Origin: Paludisphaera rhizosphaerae
Lineage (GTDB): Bacteria; Planctomycetota; Planctomycetia; Isosphaerales; Isosphaeraceae
Assembly (NCBI RefSeq): GCF_011065895.1
Contig: NZ_JAALCR010000018.1
Location: 1-64,000, forward strand
DNA: 64,000 bases
Direction of reading: 5' to 3'
Each line of letters opens with the position of its first letter. Position 1 is the first letter of the stretch. Both the position numbers and the translations under genes were made by a program. Under the pieces are notes generated by a model that worked only from the letters and a program-made list of their open reading frames with translations, did no database searches and was not told where the DNA came from. Of this stretch, positions 1 to 7,900 are shown piece by piece.

Positions 1-6
1 GGGGAG
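1..6 (+). promoter_or_regulatory. Ribosome binding site of the first small ORF
   Basis: GGGGAG lies 4 bases before the ATG at 11. It is the main reason for treating the following 58-codon frame as a gene rather than chance. Confidence 0.45.
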
Positions 7-10
7 AATC

Positions 11-187
11 ATGAACCAACAAGCCCGAAGGCTTCTCGTCGGCATGGGTGGATTTGCGGCGGGCATGCTGGTTGGTCGATCAACGAGTATCTCCCTGGTC
101 CCCAAGGCATTCCTGGTCGGCATGACGACCTTGATCGTGGCAACACTCCTGGACTGGATCACTCGAACGAATCAGAACGCAGGCTGA
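11..187 (+). CDS. Small hydrophobic protein of unknown function (58 aa)
   Basis: I do not recognise this protein. It starts with MNQQARRLLVGMGG and has one or two short hydrophobic stretches (residues about 8-20 and 30-48), with basic residues at the front and a charged tail. It could be a small membrane protein. A GGGGAG Shine-Dalgarno precedes the ATG. Its last 29 bases overlap the 3' end of the convergent phosphatase-like gene, which is unusual but possible for two short genes. It could also be the tail gene of an operon that begins left of the window. Confidence 0.45.
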   Translation: MNQQARRLLVGMGGFAAGMLVGRSTSISLVPKAFLVGMTTLIVATLLDWITRTNQNAG

Positions 188-599
188 TGGCTACGGCCCG
201 AACGTCACGCCACAGCCCGGTCGAAACGTCGGCCGGTCCGACAGCGGCGACAAGAGCCAGCGCCTCCTCCGGCGCAATCCCTCGGGCGATCGCCAGGGCC
301 GCCGCGGCGACGGCCGGCGACCGGCTCATGCCGTTGCCGCAGCAAACCAGCGTCGGAACCTTCTCTCGGATCAGGTCCGCGACGACCCTTACCGCCATAC
401 GCAACAGCCAGTCCGGGTTTCCCTCGCCGTCGATCAGGGGGAACCGGCAGGCGACCAACTCCCGCCCCACCAAGGTCGGGCGCTCGTTGAGCGCCAGATC
501 GACGACCGCCTCGACGCCCGCTTCGGCCAGAGCCGACGTCTCGCGAAGCATCGCCGCCGGGGCCAGCGCCAGCGGCGAATCGGGGATGCGTCTCAACAT
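159..599 (-). CDS. Dual-specificity (CX5R) protein phosphatase-like protein
   Basis: A 146-residue cytoplasmic protein of cysteine-based phosphatase type. The signature C-G-N-G-M-S-R-S lies near residues 87-94 (Cys87 nucleophile, Arg93 phosphate binding), and Asp57 in P-L-I-D-G-E-G-N is a good candidate general acid at the usual distance. Length fits an atypical dual-specificity phosphatase with no extra domain. The frame is open upstream to 908, but the extension runs antisense through the neighbouring CHAP-like gene, so the ATG at 599 (MLRRIPDSP) is preferred. There is no strong Shine-Dalgarno. The substrate is unknown; phosphoprotein or phospho-sugar are both possible. Confidence 0.75.
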   Translation of the reverse strand: MLRRIPDSPLALAPAAMLRETSALAEAGVEAVVDLALNERPTLVGRELVACRFPLIDGEGNPDWLLRMAVRVVADLIREKVPTLVCCGNGMSRSPAVAAAALAIARGIAPEEALALVAAVGPADVSTGLWRDVRAVAISLRSDSFE

Positions 600-672
600 C
601 GAAAGCGACTCTCGACGAGGATGGATTTCGCCCTCGTCAGTATACAATCCCAACCCGAAAGGCCGACCGCGA

Positions 673-1104
673 ATGCCCGACGAAGCCCCCTGGATGAACA
701 TTGCGAAGGTGGAGATCGGCCAGCAGGAGAAGCCGGGGGACGAGCACAACCCTCGCGTCCTCGAATACCTGGCCACCTGCGGAACCCAGTACAAGACGGA
801 CGAGACCCCCTGGTGCCCGGCCTTCGCCAACTGGGTGATGATCCACGCCGGCAAGAAGGGGACGAACTCCGCCCTGGCGCGCTCGTGGCTGAAGTGGGGC
901 GAGCCCATCGAGGAACCCCGCTACGGCTGCGTCGTCGTCTTCAAGCGCGGGACCAGCAACTGGCAGGGCCACGTCGGCTTCTTCGTCCGCACCGAGGGGG
1001 ACAAGATCGTCGTCCTGGGGGGCAACCAGTCCAACACCGTCTCGATCGCCCCCCGCTCCAAGTCCGACCTCCTCGGCTACCGCTGGCCGGGGCCGAAGGA
1101 CTGA
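673..1104 (+). CDS. CHAP-like (TIGR02594-type) cysteine peptidase/amidase
   Basis: A 143-residue protein. The block T-P-W-C-P-A-F-A-N-W-V carries the likely catalytic Cys, and G-H-V-G-F-F the catalytic His. G-T-x-S-A-L-A-x-S-W-L-x-W-G between them is typical of the TIGR02594 family, which belongs to the NlpC/P60-CHAP superfamily of peptidoglycan-cleaving enzymes. No signal peptide is visible, so export or a holin partner is uncertain. The frame stays open back to 187, but that part is antisense to the phosphatase gene, so the ATG at 673 (MPDEAPWMN) is preferred; the ATG at 694 is an alternative. Family members often occur singly or in phage-like contexts; nothing phage-like is adjacent here. 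Confidence 0.8.
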   Translation: MPDEAPWMNIAKVEIGQQEKPGDEHNPRVLEYLATCGTQYKTDETPWCPAFANWVMIHAGKKGTNSALARSWLKWGEPIEEPRYGCVVVFKRGTSNWQGHVGFFVRTEGDKIVVLGGNQSNTVSIAPRSKSDLLGYRWPGPKD

Positions 1105-1117
1105 CTGACGGGCCCGA

Positions 1118-1525
1118 CTATTCCGTCCCACCGACGATCTGTAAACACCGATAGCCGCCCCAGAACGCAGCAGGCATCGTAACGACCGCCAGCGAAAACG
1201 CCAGACCCAGGGCCATGAGAAGCGGCCCGAGCCAGCGGGGCAGGTCGGGATGGCTTCGCCGCGCCAACGCCTCAACCACCCAGCCCAACGTATAGCAGAC
1301 GTCAAACATGATCGGAGCGGCGAGCAGGGCCAGCGGCTCAACCGCGTCCTCGCCGGGCTTCAACTCGCCGCTGCCCGAGAGCCCCCAGAAGAAGATCGCC
1401 AGACAGACGACCCCGTACGCGCCGACCACCAGGTTGACCGGTAGTCGACGGACCTCCCACCAAAGGATGGTGCGCCGGGGCGTCGGGTCGGCCTGCGGGG
1501 CGAACAGCCAGCGGACGGGGCTCAC
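1118..1525 (-). CDS. Small membrane protein of unknown function (135 aa)
   Basis: Unrecognised. After a basic, cytosolic-looking start (R-R-L-P near residue 27) there are three hydrophobic helices, at about residues 30-50, 65-86 and 97-120. It begins with GTG inside a GTGA overlap with the stop of the upstream antitoxin-like gene, so the two are very likely translationally coupled. That overlap fixes the start. The 3' end converges on the CHAP-like gene with a 13-base gap. No motif suggests a function. Confidence 0.65.
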   Translation of the reverse strand: MSPVRWLFAPQADPTPRRTILWWEVRRLPVNLVVGAYGVVCLAIFFWGLSGSGELKPGEDAVEPLALLAAPIMFDVCYTLGWVVEALARRSHPDLPRWLGPLLMALGLAFSLAVVTMPAAFWGGYRCLQIVGGTE

Positions 1526-1764
1526 CCCACACTCCTGGGCTTGCGAGCCGTCCGATACCGTTGCCTGATCTCATCCCAGGTGACGCCCCCGTCGGGCTCG
1601 GCTTCGAGGGCCGCCAGGCGGCGATCGAGGAGATCCCTGAGTTCCGGCGTAAGTTCAGGCCCGGATTCGTCGTCGGCCAGGCTGTCCCAGACTTCCTCGA
1701 TCAGCCGAAGGCGGTCCTCTGGGGGCCAGGCTTGCACTTCGGACAGAACGGACTTGAGGTCCAT
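1522..1764 (-). CDS. Addiction-module antitoxin-like protein (TIGR02574 type)
   Basis: An 80-residue acidic protein. Its pattern is the one seen in TIGR02574 'putative addiction module component' proteins, normally the antitoxin upstream of a ParE/RelE-like toxin: L-x-P-E-D-R-L-R-L-I-E-E-V-W-D-S-L near residues 13-29, a P-E-L x6 L-D-R-R-L-A-A near 41-53, and W-D-E-I at the C-terminus. AGAGGGG a few bases before the ATG gives a good ribosome binding site. The expected toxin is absent: the gene overlapping its stop by four bases encodes a three-helix membrane protein. It may be an orphan antitoxin, or the pair may be an unusual module. Confidence 0.75.
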   Translation of the reverse strand: MDLKSVLSEVQAWPPEDRLRLIEEVWDSLADDESGPELTPELRDLLDRRLAALEAEPDGGVTWDEIRQRYRTARKPRSVG

Positions 1765-1983
1765 GCGTACCCCTCTGTCAGGGATTCGTAAACGCTGACT
1801 GGGAACGACCCCTCCTTACGATCCATCATACCTCGCTTCGCCTACCCATCCCAGGCCGCCAACCGGCCCTGACTCGTGCAAGCCGGACGATCTGGTAGAA
1901 TGGAGGGGTGCGGCCGCGTGGCTGCCGGGGTCGGTGCGAGGTCGGCCCGGCGGGCGGGGTCTCCGGGGTGGGAAACGACGGCC

Positions 1984-4900
1984 ATGAGTGCAACGTACAA
2001 GGACGAGCCCGCGTCGGCCATCGACGCCGGGGATGGATCGTGGATCGCACTGCTGGACCCCCGACGGACCGGGCCGATCCGCGGCGAACTGCTGGGCGTT
2101 GAGCGGCTGGAGCGTCGCGCGCGCGAGCTGGCCGACGTCGCGACGACCTTCCCGCCAAGGTCCTCCGTCAGCCCGCTCCTGCGCCGGTTCGCCGACAACG
2201 CCAAGGTTCTGGAGCGCGTCCACGAGCGGATCGAAAGCGGCGACGTCCATGCGCACGGCATCGACGTCGAGTGGCTTCTGGACAACTTCCACATCGTCGA
2301 CGACGTCATCAAGGAGGTCCGCCGCGACATGCCCTCGGGCTATGACGCGGTCCTGCCCAAGCTCTCGGCCACGCCCCTGAAGACGTATCCCCGCGTCTAC
2401 GCCATTGCCGTCTCGCTGACCGCCCATACCGACGGCGAGTTTGACGAGGCGCGGATCCACCGCTTCGTCGCCGCCTTCCAGGAGAAGGCCGGGCTGACCA
2501 TCGGCGAGCTTTGGGCGCTGCCGACGATGCTCCGCCTCGTCCTGCTGGAGAATCTCCGTCGATTGGCCGAGGAGATGGCCTGGTCGTGGCGGGAGCGCCG
2601 CCGCGCCGACGAATGGCTCGAGGCCGACGAAAACGAGCGTCCCCCCCTCGCCGAGACCTCCGGCCCGTTCGTCGCCCGGCTGATGCAGGCCCCCCGCACG
2701 AGCGAATCGAAGGCGCCCTCGGCCAAAGTCGTCGGCGACCTCCTCCAAAATCAGGGGGTGGACGTCGACGCCGTCGTCGAGCGCGAGAACCACCGCCAGG
2801 CGGCCAACCAGGTGACCGTCGGCAACAGCGTGGTGACGCTCCGGCTGCTCTCGGCCATTGACTGGAACGCCTTCTTCGAGCAGCAAAGCCCCGTCCAGAA
2901 GATCCTGCTCAAGGACCCTTCCGGCTACTACCCGCAGCAAGACTTCCCCACCTGCGACCGCTACCGGAAGTCGGTCGAGAAGGTCGCCCGAGGCGCGAAG
3001 GCCGACGAGCTGGCCGTCGCGCAGAAGGCCGTCGAGCTGGCCGCGGCCGCCGACCCGGCCGACCACCGCCGCGGCCACGTCGGCTTCTGGCTGATCGACG
3101 ACGGCCTCAAGACGCTGCGGTCCCACTTCCCCTACCGGCCCCCATGGCGGGTCTGGCTGCTAGAGACGGTCCGCGCCCATCCCAACGTCGTCTACTTCGG
3201 CTCGATCGTGCTGGTCTGGCTGCTGATCGCCGCCGTCTGTACGTGGTTCGCCGGGGGACTGTCGCTGGGTGTCGGAGCCTTGCTGGGGGTCCTCGCGCTG
3301 CTGGCGCTGCCGGTGGGCGAGGTCGCCGTCGGCTTCATCAACCACGTCCTGACGCTGTTCGTGCCGCCTCGGGTCCTCCCCAAGCTGGAATTCAAGAAGG
3401 GGATCCCCGACGAATACCGGACGTTCGTCGTCATCCCGACGATGCTGGTGAAGGCCCACCACGCCGAGGGGTTGCTGGAGCGCCTGGAGATCCACTACCT
3501 CACCAACCCCGACCCCAACCTGCGGTTCGCCCTGCTCACCGACTTCGCCGACGCCCCCGCCGAGCACATGCCCGAGGATCAGTCCCTGATCGACGACGCC
3601 CTGGCGCGCGTTCGGGCCCTCAACGAGCGTTACGGCCGCGCGAAGGGGGACGACCTGTTCTTCCTCTTCCATCGCAGACGGCTGTGGAATGAGTCGCAGG
3701 GCTCGTGGATGGGCTGGGAGCGAAAGCGCGGCAAGCTGTCGGAGTTCAACAACATCCTCCGCGGCGGGCCGGTCGGCAGCTACAACGTCTTCAGCGCCGA
3801 TCCCTCGACCCTGCCGAAGTTCCGGTTCGTCATCACGCTCGACTCCGACACCCAGATGCCCCGCGACACCGCCGGCCGGATGGTGGGGACGATCGCCCAC
3901 CCGCTGAACCGCCCGCTGTATGACCCGGTGAGCGGCCGGGTCCTCGAAGGTTACGGCGTGCTCCAGCCTCGGGTGAGCTTCCACCTGACGGCCGCGACGC
4001 ACTCGTACTTCGCCCGGCTGCTGGCCTCGGGCGGCGGCATCGATCCCTACTCCACGGCCGCGTCCGACTCGTACATGGACCTGTACGGCGTCGGCAGCTT
4101 CACCGGCAAGGGCGTGTACGACATCGACGCCTTCGAACGGGCGGTCGGCCACATCTTCCCCGAGAACCGGATCCTCAGCCACGACCTGATCGAGGGCAAC
4201 TACGTCCGCTGCGGGCTGCTCAGCGACACCGAGGTCTTCGACGACTTCCCCGCGCGCTACCACGCCTACGCCCGCCGCGAGCACCGCTGGATCCGAGGCG
4301 ACTGGCAGCTCCTGCCCTGGATCACGCCGTCCGTCCCGATGCCCGAAGGGAAGTCGCGGCCCAACCCCCTGCCCGCCCTCGAGCGCTGGAAGCTGCTGGA
4401 CAATCTTCGGCGCAGCCTCACGCCGCCGGCCGTCGTCTTGATGCTGGCCCTGGGGTGGACGGTCATGCCGGGCTCGCCCTGGCTCTGGACGGCCGTCGCC
4501 CTGCTGGTTCAGGCGCAGCCGCTCCTCAAGTGGTTCACGGCGGCTGTGGTCGGCTCGATCCGCAGCGGCTCGATCAGCCCGTTCAAGGGGGGCCTGGACG
4601 CAATCCCGGCGATGGGAGGTCAGGCTCTCCTCTCGTTGGCGTTCCTCCCCGACCAGGCGCGGTCAGCCGTCGACGCCGTCTGCCGCACGCTCTACCGCCA
4701 GTACGTCAGCGGCAAGCGGATGCTCGAATGGGAGACCGCCGCGGCCGCCGAACAACGACTGGGGGGCGATCTCGGCTCGTTCGTCAGGTCGATGTGGCAG
4801 GCGTCGGCGACGGCCCTCGTGATCGGGGCGGCCGTCGCCTGGCTCCGGCCCGGCGCTCTCTGGGTCGCCGCGCCCATCTTGCTGGCCTGGATCCTCTCGC

Positions 4901-7900
4901 CGCTCGTGGCGTTCCTCATCAGCCGGCCCCTGCCGACGACCGAGCACCCCCTGACGACCGAAGAGATCCGCGCCCTGCGACGGCTGGCTCGAAAGACCTG
5001 GCGGTACTTCGAGACCTTCGTCGGCGAGGAGGACCACTGGCTCCCGCCCGACAACTTCCAGGAAGTCCCCGACGCCCGCGTGGCGCACCGGACGTCCCCC
5101 ACGAACAAGGGGCTGCTGCTCCTCTCGACGACCGCCGCCCACGACCTGGGCTTCCTCTCGCTCGGGACGTTGGTCGACCGTCTGGAGCGGACGTTCGACA
5201 CGCTCGACCGACTGGAGCGGCACTGGGGACACTTCTACAACTGGTACAACACGCGGACCCTCGCCCCGCTGCCGCCGCTGTACGTCTCAACGGTCGACAG
5301 CGGCAACATGCTGGGCTGCCTGGTGGCCCTGCGGCAGGCCCTGATCGAGAAAACCCGAACGCCGGTCATCGGCCCCGAGGTGGCCCACGGCCTGTCCGAC
5401 GTGCTCGGGCTGGCGACCGAGTCAGGCGTCGTGGACGGCTCCCGGTTGAAGGCCCTGCTCGACGCCCCGACGCCGACCGACCTCCCCGGCTGGCGGGCCT
5501 GGCTCGACCGCGTCGAGGATGAGGCGGGCCGGCTGGAAGAGGAGATCGCCGCGAGCGACCGCTCCGGCGACCTGGCGACGGCCCAGACCTGGCTCCGCAA
5601 GCTGCTGGAGCAGGCGGTCGACCACCGCCGCAACCTGGAATCGCTGGCCGGCCAGGAGTCCGGCCCCGTCCCCACGCTCATGACGCTGGCGGGCTCGCGG
5701 GCGGCGGCCTCGACGCTGGCCTCGCGGATGGTTTCGCTGGCCGATCGCGCCGAGGCGATGGGCCGGGCGATGGACTTCCGTCCGCTCTACAAGAAGGAGC
5801 GGAATCTCTACACGATCGGCTGCAACCTGTCTCAGGGGAGGCTCGACGGCGCCTGCTACGACCTGCTGGCGTCGGAGTCGTGCCTGACCAGCTACCTGAC
5901 GATCTGCCGTGGCGAGGCCCCTCGCAAGCACTGGTTCCAGCTCGGCCGACCGTTCGTCCGCTCCGCAGGCAGCATCGGCCTGATCTCCTGGGGCGGGACG
6001 ATGTTCGAGTACCTGATGCCCCGGCTGCTCCTGAAGAGCCTCCCCAACACGGTCCTCTCCGAGGCCATCCGCACCGCCGTCGCCCGTCAGCGGGAGTACG
6101 GTCGACAGTTGGGCCTGCCATGGGGGATCTCGGAATCCGCCTTCTCGGCCCAGTACCCGGAGGGAGATTACCGCTACCAGGCGTTCGGCACCCCCGGCCT
6201 GGGACTCAAGCAGGGGCTCGACGAGGATCGCGTCATCGCCCCCTACGCCACGGCGATGGCGACGATGATCGAGCCCGGCGCGGCCGTCGAGAACCTCAAG
6301 CGGCTCACGGCCGAAGGGGGCGAAGGCGCCTACGGCTGGTATGAGGCCATCGACTACACCCCGGACCGGCTTCCGCCTGGACAGAAGTCGGTCGTCTGCC
6401 GGTCGTACATGAGCCACCACCAGGGGATGAGCCTGGTGGCCGCGACCAACAAGCTGCTGGGCGATATCATGCCCCGGCGGTTCCACGCCGAACCGATGGT
6501 CCGCGCCAACGAACTGCTCCTGCAGGAACGGATCCCCCGCGACACCCCGCTGGTCGACATGGAGGCCGAGACCGAAGAAGCCGCCGCCGCCGCGGCCGCC
6601 TCCGAGGAGGACCTCGCGTCCGCCCCCGAGCGTCCCGCCGCGCCGAGCTTCCTCAGTCGAAGGCTGAGCACGCCGATGACCGTCGCGCCCCGGACGCACC
6701 TGCTGTCGAACGCCCAGTATCATGTGATGCTCACCAACGCCGGCTCAGGGGCGAGCACCTGCCGGGGGATGGACGTGACCCGCTGGCGGGAGGACTCCTC
6801 GCGGGAAGCCTACGGCCAGTTCCTCTACATTCGCGACACGGCCTCCGGTGCCTTCTGGTCGGCCGGGTTCCAGCCGACCTGCCGTCCGGCCGATGAGGAC
6901 GAGATCGTCTTCGCCGCCGACAAGGCCACGATTCGCCGCCGGGTCGGCGGAATCGAGAGCCTGCTGGAAGTCGCCGTTTCGCCGGAACAGCTCGCCGAGG
7001 TCCGCCGGCTCACGCTGGTCAACCACGGGCCGACCTCGCGGGAACTGGAGGTCGTCAGTTACGCGGAGGTCGTCCTGGCGCCGCACGACGCCGACCTGGC
7101 CCATCCGGCCTTCCTGAAGCTGTTCCTGGAAACCGAATGGCTCCCCGGCTCGACGGCCCTGCTCGCCCGCCGCCGGCCGCGATCACCCCACGAGAAAACG
7201 CTGTGGGCCACGCACGTCCTGGCCGTCGACGCCACGGCGGCCGGCTGCAAGCTCGTCGGCGAGGTCGGTTATGAGACCGATCGCGCCCGGTTCCTGGGTC
7301 GCGGCCGCTCCGTCGCCGACCCCGCAGCGCTCGATCCGGGCGAAATCCCGACGGGGACGGTCGGCCCGGTGCTCGATCCGATCTTCAGCCTCCGCCGCCG
7401 GATGGTTCTGGCGCCGGGCGGCATGGTCGTCCTGGCCTACACCACGGCCGTCTCCGAGAGCCGTGCGGGGGTCGTCGCCCTGGCCGACCAGTACCACGGG
7501 CCGAGCGCCTCGGCGCGAGCCTTCGAGCTGGCCTGGGCCCAGCGTCAGGCCGAGCACGGTCAGCGCGCCTGGTCCGTCGAGGAGGCCCACCTGTTCCAGC
7601 GACTGGCCTCGTATCTGATCTTCGCCGGTCCAGCCCTCCGCGCCCGGACCACCACTGGGGATGCCGACGGTCCGTCGCCGGGCCCCGTCGGCCGGCTGGG
7701 GATCGACCTGCGCTTCCCCATGGTCGTGCTGCGGCTCACCGAGGCCAGCGGGCTGTCGATGGCCCGCCAGCTCGTTTCGGCCCAGGCCTATCTGAGACAG
7801 AAGGGCCTCGACGTCTCGCTCGTCTTCCTGGACGACTCGCCGGGCTCCGGTCTGGGCGAGGCGATCGCCGGGCTGGCTCGCGAGGCCGGCGTCGCCGACC

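Noticed and set aside
187-672. N-terminal extension of the CHAP-like gene from 187
   Set aside because: The extension is antisense to the CX5R phosphatase and has a Ser/Arg/Thr-rich translation unlike protein. ATG 673 gives the normal family length.
5422-6723. 433-codon open frame on the - strand, and similar ones at 8236-9561 and 3160-4284
   Set aside because: All lie inside the glucan synthase gene on the opposite strand, with Arg/Gly/Val-rich translations typical of antisense frames at high GC.
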